This document shows positions 1 to 5,757 of a DNA stretch of 7,472 nt, one piece after another. The position numbers were made by a program, and so were the translations under genes. The notes under the pieces are model-generated. The model was not told the DNA's origin, ran no database searches, and saw only the letters and a list, made by a program, of their open reading frames with translations. The stretch spans positions 1 to 7,472 of the forward strand of contig JAAAOH010000003.1 in the NCBI GenBank assembly GCA_009908925.1, in the 5' to 3' direction. Positions within the stretch are counted from its first letter, which is position 1, and every line of letters starts with the position of its first letter. This stretch comes from Spirochaetota bacterium (lineage in GTDB: Bacteria; Spirochaetota; Spirochaetia; DSM-27196; PWMO01).

Positions 1-1
1 C

Positions 2-358
2 TCGATCCACGTGGAGGAGAAGGTCACCGGCTACATGCTCGACATCATCGAGGCGGTGCGCACCAACCGCGCCGTTCGCCTCGGCGGCTCACCGCGCGCC
101 TCGCTCGCCCTCTACCGCTGCGCCCAGGCACGGGCGGCCATCCACGGGCGGGATTTCGTCCTCCCCGACGACATCAAGGAGCTCGCCGCACACGTGCTTT
201 CCCGCAGGGTGCTCCTCACCCCCGATGCCCGACTCCGCGGGACCCAGGCGGAGGACATCGTTGAAGCGGCCATAGAGGACGTTCGCGTGCCGCTCGACGG
301 GAAGGGTGCGGACCGCGGGCGTGCGGACCGCGGGAGCGCGGACGGAGGGCATGCATGA
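2..358 (+). CDS. MoxR-type AAA+ ATPase, C-terminal part (5' truncated)
   Basis: This is the last 118 residues of a MoxR-family AAA+ ATPase; the Walker A and B part lies upstream of the window. MoxR ATPases are thought to act as chaperones that remodel or activate partner proteins, usually with a vWA-like protein encoded next door. The visible part is the alpha-helical lid domain. The block GGSPRAS (bases 83-103) is the sensor-2 motif, whose Arg contacts nucleotide in this family. It is followed by a helix starting 'LALYRCAQARAAIHGRDFVLPDDI', typical of MoxR ends. The reading frame is open to the window edge, so no start can be chosen; the GTG at base 11 is internal. The last ~17 residues are a low-complexity tail built on a 15-nt tandem repeat. 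The stop TGA overlaps the ATG of the DUF58 gene (ATGA), implying translational coupling. Family assignment is secure; the cellular target is not known from sequence. Confidence 0.9.
   Translation, partial: SIHVEEKVTGYMLDIIEAVRTNRAVRLGGSPRASLALYRCAQARAAIHGRDFVLPDDIKELAAHVLSRRVLLTPDARLRGTQAEDIVEAAIEDVRVPLDGKGADRGRADRGSADGGHA
306..350 (+). repeat. Three tandem 15-nt units at the 3' end of the MoxR gene
   Basis: Bases 306-320, 321-335 and 336-350 are three consecutive 15-nt units. The first two differ only at the last base; the third is diverged (about four changes from the second). Being a multiple of three, the repeat keeps frame and encodes the pentapeptide series GADRG-RADRG-SADGG at the protein's C-terminus. 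The third unit contains GGAGG (344-348), the probable Shine-Dalgarno of the downstream DUF58 gene, so the repeat also forms the ribosome-binding region of the next gene. Confidence 0.8.
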
Positions 359-1554
359 GAACGGTCGGGGTGCTGGCCGTGATCACCCTGCTGTTCGTTC
401 CCTACGCGCCGATACAGTGGGCGAGCGCATTCGTGATCATCGTGATCGGCGGATCGTGGATGTACTCCGAAACCCTGCGGCTCAACGTGAGCGTGGAGCG
501 GGGTGCCGCCGAGATCCGGATGTTCCGCCACGAGGACGCGGAGATACGCATTGCGGTCCGAAACAGCGGCATGCTTCCGGTGCCCATGCTCCTCGTCTCC
601 GACAGCAGCGGAGAGCTCTACACCCGCGATGACTCCGCCTTCGTACTCTCGCTTCCCGCCCGAAGCAGCCGCACGCTTCGCTACCGGCTGCGGGCCCACT
701 ACCGTGGTCTCTACCCCCTCGGCCCCGTGCGGCTGCGCACCGCGGATCCCCTCGGCCTCTTTCCGGTCGTACGGGAGCTTCACGTGCCCGGTCGAGTCAT
801 CGTCTATCCCCGGCACCGGCACGTGGCGCTACCGAGAAAACTCGGCGTACCCGTGGGCGGCGTGCGGGTCGAGACTCCGCTCGCCGCCGACATCACCCGC
901 TATCGGAGCCTCCGCGACTACGTCCCGGGCGACGACACCCGCCACATCGGGTGGAAGGCTACCGCGCGCCACGGAAGCCTCAAGACGCGGGAGTTCACGC
1001 CCACCATCGAGGCGCCCATCGCTGTCTTTCTCAATCTTCGGGCGGCCGACTTTGCAGACCGACGCATGATGCTCGCGGTGGAGCGCTGCGTCGAAACCGC
1101 GGCCTCCCTCGTCATGGCGGCCGCGCACGCCCGGCGGAGCTTCCGGCTCCTTGCCCACGCCGACCTCGGGGATCTCGACTACGAGGAGGTCCGCGGCACC
1201 GGAGAGGTGACGGCACTTGCCGCGCTCGAGCTGCTCGCCCGGGCCGAGCCCCGCTACGATTACCCCGGCACAGGGCGCACACCGCCGACCGGCGAGAGGC
1301 TCGCGGCAGCGGCGACACGGAGCCGGTCTGAGCGTCTGTTCTACGTCGGCCCCGTCCTTGCGCGGGACGACATCGACGGGCTCATCGCCTCCGGCGTGTC
1401 GCCCGCGAGGATCGAGCTCTACTACGTCGAAGAGCTTACCCGCAGGCACGGGGGCGGCGCCGGCGGCGCCCGGCACCGGCACGGCGCCGGGCACGGCCTT
1501 TCGGTGCACGTGGTGCGACTCTACGGAGAGGACGATGGCGACGCTGAGGCATGA
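355..1554 (+). CDS. DUF58 domain protein (vWA-like partner of MoxR)
   Basis: A 399-residue DUF58 protein. DUF58 proteins occur beside MoxR ATPases and have a vWA-like fold; they are proposed partners or substrates of the ATPase. Residues ~4-35 hold two hydrophobic stretches around a short turn, forming an N-terminal membrane hairpin. A beta-rich region (~40-160) includes the 'YRGLYPLGPVRLRTADPLGLF' type block usual in the family. The DUF58 signature lies at ~182-214: R-Y-R-S-L-R-D-Y, then PGDDTRHIGWKATARHG and a following REF. After it, the vWA-like segment reads PIAVFLNLRA (221-230), where the metal-binding Asp/Ser residues of a classical MIDAS are absent. Residues 361-383 are Gly/His/Arg-rich and probably disordered. 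Start: ATG 355 overlaps the previous stop and has GGAGG at 344-348, six bases upstream. The 3' end overlaps the next gene by 20 nt. Family call is firm; biochemical role is inferred. Confidence 0.9.
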   Translation: MRTVGVLAVITLLFVPYAPIQWASAFVIIVIGGSWMYSETLRLNVSVERGAAEIRMFRHEDAEIRIAVRNSGMLPVPMLLVSDSSGELYTRDDSAFVLSLPARSSRTLRYRLRAHYRGLYPLGPVRLRTADPLGLFPVVRELHVPGRVIVYPRHRHVALPRKLGVPVGGVRVETPLAADITRYRSLRDYVPGDDTRHIGWKATARHGSLKTREFTPTIEAPIAVFLNLRAADFADRRMMLAVERCVETAASLVMAAAHARRSFRLLAHADLGDLDYEEVRGTGEVTALAALELLARAEPRYDYPGTGRTPPTGERLAAAATRSRSERLFYVGPVLARDDIDGLIASGVSPARIELYYVEELTRRHGGGAGGARHRHGAGHGLSVHVVRLYGEDDGDAEA

Positions 1555-3178
1555 GGCCGTATATCGTGAAATCATACATCCCGTGCTCGCGCTGTTGCCG
1601 CCGGTCGTAGGCGGCCTCGCAGCCGCCTCCCTCCTCGAGGATCTCCTCGCCCGGGATATTCTCTCGCCGCTGTTCGCGCTCGCCGTTGTCACGGCAAGTG
1701 TCATAGAGACGGTGGTCGGAAACCTCGTCTCCGCCCATCGCGGCGGCTGGGAGGCGCGGCTTCGGGAGTTCCTCCTCGTCGCGGGGCTCAGCTACCTGCT
1801 CTTCGCCGTCGCCGGCGGCGGGGCGGGAAACGCCGCTGCCGGCGGCAGCGCGGCCGCGGGTGCCGCCGACGCCGCAGGGGCCGCCGCGACCGCCGCCCGG
1901 GTCTTCGCCCCCAGGCTCGACGTCGTGGCCCGCGTGATACTCGTCGCCGGCACGTGGTTCGCCGTGCATCGCCGCCACGAGGCGTTCCGCCCGCGCGAGG
2001 ATTTTCTCAGGAGCGTGCAGGGCCGCGTCGGCCGGGAGCTCCGCCACACCATGCGAGACACCCGGGGCTTTGCGACCGACATTCTCCTGCGCCTGCGGGA
2101 GACCAGTGCCGCCGCCGCTACCGGCTTCGTGCTGCTTCTCACAGCAAGCGCCCTCGTCTGGGCCTCCGAGCAGAGGCTCTCTGCCCGGTCGTTCGCGCTC
2201 ATCGCCCTCTACGCACCCGTTTCGCTGCTTGTCGCAGGCCTGATACACGCCTTCTGCGAGGAGTTCGCCGTATATGGCGAGGGTATCCGGGTGCCGAACC
2301 GCTTCCTTCGGCGCCTTGCCACCGCAGCAGGCATTCTGGTGCTTGCCGCCCTCGCCCTCTCTCTGCCGTTTGCACGGAACGCCTCCCCGCTCTCGCCTGC
2401 CGCGGTGCCGGCGTGGTTCGAGGCCCTGCGCTCGTGGTTCGCCTCCCTGCCCGAGGCGGAGGTGCCCGACCCCGGCCGCTTCACGATGCCGCCGGCAGGC
2501 GGGTTTCTCGGCGATTACGACATCCCGCCCGGGGTGCTCGCGGCCTCCCGATTCTGGGACACCTTCTCGCGGGTGTTCCGCACCGTCGCGTTCGTGGTTG
2601 CCGCCGTCGGTGTTGCGGTCTTCCTCGCGTGGCCCGTGTTCTCTCGGCGCTTCCGAAGGCAGGTGCGGGCTTCGCGCCCCGGCCGCAGGGTCATCGAATA
2701 CCTTCTTGGCATCCTGTCGCTGGGGGCCCTGGTGCTGCACACGCTCTCCCGACTCGCGCGTCGGTTCGTCTCGGGTGCGTGGGGGTTTCTCGGAGGCAGC
2801 GGGCGGGGTGGCGGCCCGGGCGGCCAGGCCGGGGACACCGGCGGGGCTCCGACCGGGGCCGGGGGTCGGGCGGCCGCGCCGGAAGTAGCACCCCTTCGCC
2901 TCAGGCGGCAGCGGCACGTGATCCTTCGCAAGCTCGACGAGATAGCAGAGGCGGGCACAAAAAAGGGAGCACCCTTCGAGCCGTCTCAGACGACCCGGGA
3001 GTACTCCCGAATGTTGCAGCTAAGCTATCCTGGTCTTGCCGGTGCGCTTCAGACGGTGGTCCGAACCGCCGAGAAGGCGCTGTATTCGAATCACCACCTG
3101 GCGCGGGGCGAATTGCGTAACTTCGTTGAGGCCGCGCGCTCGGTCGTCCGGACGCTGCAGGACGCCGCGACAGGCTGA
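1535..3178 (+). CDS. Polytopic membrane protein with DUF4129-like C-terminus
   Basis: A 547-residue membrane protein. Hydrophobic segments suggest seven to nine membrane spans, near residues 15-35, 43-65, 79-95, 128-145, 192-210, 218-241, 260-279, 348-369 and 388-404. A soluble loop of about 70 residues (280-347) is rich in Trp, Phe and Pro. Residues ~92-125 are Ala/Gly-rich, and ~419-448 form a Gly-rich linker before the C-terminal domain. The last ~90 residues resemble DUF4129, the cytoplasmic tail of TgpA-type transglutaminases: a basic helix, then P-S-Q-T-T-R-E-Y-S-R-M-L, then KALYSNHHLARGEL. Unlike TgpA, no transglutaminase core with a Cys-His-Asp triad is visible. ATG 1535 is chosen over the open frame running further upstream because GGAG (1525-1528) sits six bases before it and the product then begins at the first hydrophobic helix. 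It lies in an operon with MoxR and DUF58. Function unknown; it probably anchors or responds to the MoxR/DUF58 pair. The DUF4129 match is by eye. Confidence 0.82.
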   Translation: MATLRHEAVYREIIHPVLALLPPVVGGLAAASLLEDLLARDILSPLFALAVVTASVIETVVGNLVSAHRGGWEARLREFLLVAGLSYLLFAVAGGGAGNAAAGGSAAAGAADAAGAAATAARVFAPRLDVVARVILVAGTWFAVHRRHEAFRPREDFLRSVQGRVGRELRHTMRDTRGFATDILLRLRETSAAAATGFVLLLTASALVWASEQRLSARSFALIALYAPVSLLVAGLIHAFCEEFAVYGEGIRVPNRFLRRLATAAGILVLAALALSLPFARNASPLSPAAVPAWFEALRSWFASLPEAEVPDPGRFTMPPAGGFLGDYDIPPGVLAASRFWDTFSRVFRTVAFVVAAVGVAVFLAWPVFSRRFRRQVRASRPGRRVIEYLLGILSLGALVLHTLSRLARRFVSGAWGFLGGSGRGGGPGGQAGDTGGAPTGAGGRAAAPEVAPLRLRRQRHVILRKLDEIAEAGTKKGAPFEPSQTTREYSRMLQLSYPGLAGALQTVVRTAEKALYSNHHLARGELRNFVEAARSVVRTLQDAATG

Positions 3179-3188
3179 AATGGGCCTG
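3171..3188. other. Short inverted repeat in the convergent gap
   Basis: CAGGC (3171-3175) and GCCTG (3184-3188) can pair over an 8-nt loop across the DUF4129 stop codon and the 12-nt gap before the opposing DUF151 stop. No T-run follows on either strand, so it is at best a weak bidirectional transcription stop. No better terminator is visible in this convergent junction. Confidence 0.25.
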
Positions 3189-3190
3189 CC

Positions 3191-3733
3191 TCAGAGCTCC
3201 TTCATGCGATCGCGGATCCGGGCCGCTTCCTCGTAGTTCTCCTCATCGATCGCTTTCTGGAGCTCCTCTTCGAGCCTGTCGCGCTCGAGCTCCGTCTCCG
3301 AGGGAACCTCGGTTTCGGAATCTTCCTCGGTGATGAGGTTAATCGCCACGCCGGCCTCGTCGACGATGGCCTCGGAGATGAACAGTGGACATCGCAATCG
3401 CGCGGCAATTCCAAGGGCATCGGAGGGCCGAGAGTCGATGCTGAGCTTCTTCATTCCCTGTTTGAGCAGAATGCGCGCGTAGAACGTACCGTCCTTGAGA
3501 TCGGTGACCTCGACGCGTTCCACCGTGACACTGATTTTCTCCATCACGGAGATGAACAGGTCGTGAGTGAGTGGGCGCGGCATCGGTACGTTACCCAACC
3601 CGATGAGAATCGACTGAGCCTCGAGCTGTCCGATGAAGATCGGAACGGCCCGTTCGGAGCCGAGCGGCTTGACCAGGACGGCGTTGCCCTTATCGGTGCG
3701 TGCAACAGTCCAAATTTCCGCTTCAACCAACAT
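3191..3733 (-). CDS. DUF151 bifunctional nuclease family protein with C-terminal UVR motif
   Basis: A 180-residue protein. Residues ~1-130 form the DUF151 (bifunctional nuclease, BFN) domain, with the family landmarks PIFIGQLEAQSI (31-42), RPLTHDL (53-59), DLKDGTFYARI (78-88) and IDSRPSDALGIAAR (99-112). Plant members have been reported to cut RNA and DNA; the bacterial role is not settled. An acidic linker (~136-150) leads to a UVR motif (~151-180, RLEEELQKAIDEENYEEAARIRD), the helical hairpin used by UvrB and UvrC to contact each other, which suggests protein binding. I choose ATG 3733 over the in-frame GTG 3742: AGGTGG (3744-3739) lies five bases before the ATG and overlaps the GTG, so the GTG has no ribosome-binding site of its own. 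The gene is monocistronic, convergent with the DUF4129 gene and divergent from the kinase gene. Confidence 0.92.
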   Translation of the reverse strand: MLVEAEIWTVARTDKGNAVLVKPLGSERAVPIFIGQLEAQSILIGLGNVPMPRPLTHDLFISVMEKISVTVERVEVTDLKDGTFYARILLKQGMKKLSIDSRPSDALGIAARLRCPLFISEAIVDEAGVAINLITEEDSETEVPSETELERDRLEEELQKAIDEENYEEAARIRDRMKEL

Positions 3734-3752
3734 CAGCTCCACCTAACTAAAA

Positions 3753-3784
3753 AGTATACTACGAAAAACCCGGGTGGTTTTCAA
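3753..3784 (-). promoter_or_regulatory. Candidate sigma70-type promoter for the DUF151 gene
   Basis: Reading the minus strand, TTGAAA (3784-3779, 5 of 6 to the -35 consensus) is followed after 17 nt by TAGTAT (3761-3756, 4 of 6), or after 20 nt by TATACT (3758-3753, 5 of 6). Either -10 would start transcription around 3745-3752, only a few bases before the Shine-Dalgarno at 3744-3739. The region is AT-rich against a GC-rich background. AGTATACT (3753-3760) is a perfect palindrome, so a -10-like hexamer reads on both strands. Confidence 0.5.
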
Positions 3785-3786
3785 AC

Positions 3787-3802
3787 GACGGAGACGTCCG
3801 TC
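3787..3802. promoter_or_regulatory. Dyad in the divergent region, possible operator
   Basis: GACGGA (3787-3792) and TCCGTC (3797-3802) are perfect inverted copies separated by GACG. The dyad lies directly upstream of the candidate -35 of the DUF151 promoter and before a second TATACT on the plus strand (3811-3816). Its size and place fit a protein-binding site controlling one or both divergent genes. This is inference from symmetry only; no known regulator motif was recognised. Confidence 0.3.
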
Positions 3803-3841
3803 TGCCTCAATATACTATCGGGTGCCCGAATCGCCAAACGA

Positions 3842-3895
3842 CCGGGGACCGGCGGTTGCCGGGCGCCCGACCCGAGCCGCCGGCCGTTGCCCCGG
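3842..3895. other. Nested GC-rich inverted repeat upstream of the kinase gene
   Basis: Two nested complementary pairs are visible: an outer CCGGGG (3842-3847) with CCCCGG (3890-3895), and an inner CCGGCGG (3849-3855) with CCGCCGG (3877-3883). The loop contains the palindrome GGGCGCCC (3861-3868). An alternative pairing joins GGTGCCCG (3821-3828) with CGGGCGCC (3860-3867) with one G-U pair. No T-run follows, so it does not look like a simple intrinsic terminator. It could be a structured leader if transcription starts near 3820, or a DNA-level site. Confidence 0.4.
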
Positions 3896-3910
3896 CTTGC
3901 CCCGGCTCGC
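3891..3910 (+). repeat. Two tandem 10-nt units
   Basis: CCCGGCTTGC (3891-3900) is followed directly by CCCGGCTCGC (3901-3910), one base different. Both copies of CCCCGG can pair with CCGGGG at 3842-3847, so the repeat gives two alternative partners for the upstream hairpin. It may simply reflect local GC-rich slippage. Confidence 0.45.
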
Positions 3911-3925
3911 CGGCGTGGCTATTCT
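3897..3925 (+). promoter_or_regulatory. Weak candidate promoter for the hybrid kinase gene
   Basis: TTGCCC (3897-3902) and TATTCT (3920-3925) are separated by 17 nt and each match the sigma70 consensus at 4 of 6 positions. Transcription would begin near 3932, next to the Shine-Dalgarno-like GGAG at 3933-3936. The alternative -10 TATACT at 3811-3816 has no recognisable -35 at the right distance. The choice between the two decides whether the GC-rich hairpin is part of the mRNA. Confidence 0.3.
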
Positions 3926-3946
3926 TTCGCGCGGAGTAATTGATCG

Positions 3947-5671
3947 ATGAAAAGCATGTCCTTCCCCTCGCTGTGGCGGCGCAGCATTCTCCCGGTTCCG
4001 AGCTCCGACCAGGACGACATCGCACAACGCGCGTTCTCGGTGGCTCTCCTCGCGCTCGCCGCCGTGTTCGTGCTGTTCTCCGTCTACCGCACCGCAGTCG
4101 GGGAGGTTCTGCCGACCGTGGTCAACGCCGTCTTTGCCGGGCTCTTCCTCGCCTCATTCGCCGTACTGAGGCGGCGACGGCGGGCACTCGCCATCACCCT
4201 CTCCCTCGTGATTGGCGGTATTCTCATCCACGCCTACATCCTGCTGATCCTCGCCTTCGGTCTCGCGAGCGGCAATGTGGAATCATCACTGGTGCTCGTT
4301 TCGATGGTGAACATACTGCTTATCGCCTACATGACTGATTCTCCTCGCAGCCTCATCATCGTGAGCTCCTACGCGACCGCATTCAACGCGGCGAACGTGG
4401 TGCGGCACCTCGTGCAGGGTCCACCCCCCGACGTCGTAAATCTGGCAAGCATTGCCGTGTTTCTCATGCTCGGTATCCTGATGGGATTCGCGCTGCATCA
4501 ATTCAAGCGTGCGCTGATTCGGGCCCGCGACGAAGCCGAGGCGGCAAACCAGGCAAAGAGCGCGTTTCTCTCCAATATGAGCCACGAGATCCGCACCCCG
4601 ATGAACGGCATCGACGGCATGCTGCGCATCCTCGAGGACGGCGAAACCACGCCGGAACGCCTGCACTATTTCTCCCTCGCGCGTAATGCCTCGAAGTCAC
4701 TGCTCGGTATCATCGACGATATCCTCGAGCTGTCCAAAATCGAGTCCGGCGCCTACAGCTTTCGGGAGGTGGACTTCCCCACCCGTCGCGTGGTCGATGA
4801 AGTAATCGAGGTGCTCTCGGTTAACGCGGGCGAGAAGGGCCTCGCACTTGATCTCGAGGTGAACGAGTCGGTCCCCGATTTCGTCCACGGAGACCCCGAC
4901 AGGCTGAAGCAGATCCTCTTCAACGTGGTAGGAAACGCCATCAAGTATACCGACGAGGGCCGGGTCGACATTCGGGTGAGCGTGGGACAGCTCCGCGGAA
5001 CGAGGGCCCTGCTGCTCTTCGACGTGACCGATACCGGCGTGGGAATGACCGGGGAGGAGCAGGCGATCATTTTTCATCCCTTCTCCCAGGTGGATTCGAG
5101 CTACGCCAAGAAATACAAGGGGACCGGCCTCGGCCTCGCACTCTCGAGGCGCCTCAGTGAATCCATGGGAGGCGGCATCTGGTGCCGCAGCCGAAAGGGT
5201 GTGGGCAGCACCTTCTCATTTACCGTGTGGCTCGGCGTGGCCGAAACCCCGGCCGATCACGCGGGCGCCACCGCGGATCGCAACACGCCCCGACCGCTTT
5301 CGGTCCTCGTCGCAGAGGACGATCGCATCAATCAGGTGGTTATTCGCAAGAACCTCGAGCGAGCAGGCCACACCGTGCAGATCGTCGGCGACGGACGCGC
5401 CCTCCTCGACGTGTTGCCCTCCGTGCGGCCCGATGTGGTGCTCATGGACGTGCAGATGCCCGGTCTCGACGGCGTGGAGGCCACCCGGCGCATCCGGTCG
5501 GACATGCCCCTCGACGTGCGAAGCGTACCCGTCATCGCGCTGACCGCCTACGCCTCCGACGAGGACCATGACCGTTTCATGAAAGCCGGTATGGATGCCC
5601 ATGCGCTCAAGCCCGTGGACATGCCACGGCTCTTGGAGACCATCAGGGAGGTGATGGGTAACGCGCGTTAA
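3947..5671 (+). CDS. Membrane-bound hybrid sensor histidine kinase / response regulator receiver
   Basis: A 574-residue hybrid kinase. The N-terminal ~185 residues carry about six hydrophobic spans (near 30-47, 56-74, 81-105, 112-130, 134-150 and 164-184) with only short loops, so any signal is probably sensed in or near the membrane. A helix (185-207) leads into the HisKA domain, where SHEIRTPMN holds phospho-acceptor His213. The HATPase domain shows the N box (HGDPDRLKQILFNVVGNAIKYT, key Asn330), G1 (DTGVGM, 362-367), F box (FHPFSQVD, 376-383) and G2 (GTGLGLALSRRL, 392-403). The receiver (452-569) has acidic residues D458/D459, phospho-acceptor Asp501 in LMDVQMPG, Thr533 and Lys555, all expected for a working receiver. 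There is no HPt domain and no output domain. ATG 3947 has GGAG (3933-3936) ten bases upstream; ATG 3956 is a less likely start. The input signal and final target cannot be told from the window. Confidence 0.95.
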   Translation: MKSMSFPSLWRRSILPVPSSDQDDIAQRAFSVALLALAAVFVLFSVYRTAVGEVLPTVVNAVFAGLFLASFAVLRRRRRALAITLSLVIGGILIHAYILLILAFGLASGNVESSLVLVSMVNILLIAYMTDSPRSLIIVSSYATAFNAANVVRHLVQGPPPDVVNLASIAVFLMLGILMGFALHQFKRALIRARDEAEAANQAKSAFLSNMSHEIRTPMNGIDGMLRILEDGETTPERLHYFSLARNASKSLLGIIDDILELSKIESGAYSFREVDFPTRRVVDEVIEVLSVNAGEKGLALDLEVNESVPDFVHGDPDRLKQILFNVVGNAIKYTDEGRVDIRVSVGQLRGTRALLLFDVTDTGVGMTGEEQAIIFHPFSQVDSSYAKKYKGTGLGLALSRRLSESMGGGIWCRSRKGVGSTFSFTVWLGVAETPADHAGATADRNTPRPLSVLVAEDDRINQVVIRKNLERAGHTVQIVGDGRALLDVLPSVRPDVVLMDVQMPGLDGVEATRRIRSDMPLDVRSVPVIALTAYASDEDHDRFMKAGMDAHALKPVDMPRLLETIREVMGNAR

Positions 5672-5675
5672 CGCG
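5664..5675. other. 12-bp perfect palindrome over the kinase stop codon
   Basis: CGCGTTAACGCG reads identically on both strands and contains the TAA stop of the kinase gene (5669-5671). With no central loop it would not make a good RNA hairpin. It may be chance or a protein-binding site; no known motif was recognised. Confidence 0.3.
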
Positions 5676-5720
5676 TGGCTCCGAAAAGCGCACGACAAAC
5701 CACATCATACAACCGAATTA

Positions 5721-5749
5721 TTGACTCGGGAATGAAAGATCGATATTAC
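5721..5749 (+). promoter_or_regulatory. Sigma70-type promoter for the EIIA-like gene
   Basis: TTGACT (5721-5726, 5 of 6 to consensus) and TATTAC (5744-5749, 4 of 6) are separated by exactly 17 nt in a locally AT-rich stretch between the kinase stop and the EIIA-like start. The expected transcription start is about 5755-5758, which is at or immediately before the ATG (5758). The gene therefore seems to be transcribed separately from the kinase, possibly as a leaderless message. Confidence 0.6.
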
Positions 5750-5757
5750 TTAGACAG

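Noticed and set aside
306..350. CRISPR-like or mobile-element repeat
   Set aside because: The three units are adjacent with no spacers, in frame inside a coding region, and there are no terminal inverted repeats or transposase.
1217..1534. Upstream extension of the DUF4129-like protein by 106 residues
   Set aside because: The extension lies inside the DUF58 gene in another frame, reads as low-complexity Ser/Pro/Arg sequence, and a better start with a ribosome-binding site exists at 1535.
829..1704. Minus-strand open frame of 291 codons opposite the DUF58 gene
   Set aside because: It lies wholly antisense to the DUF58 gene and the start of the membrane protein, without a ribosome-binding site or recognisable motif.
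1436..2917. Long open frame on the minus strand opposite the DUF58 end and the membrane protein (493 codons)
   Set aside because: It is antisense to two well-supported genes, has a composition of Arg, Gly, Pro and Glu with no recognisable domain, and fits the long spurious frames expected in GC-rich DNA.
3734..3742. GTG start at 3742 for the DUF151 protein
   Set aside because: The GTG overlaps the Shine-Dalgarno AGGTGG that serves ATG 3733 and has none of its own.
3842..3895. GC-rich hairpin as an intrinsic terminator
   Set aside because: No T-run follows on either strand, and it sits between two divergent genes where no transcript needs ending.
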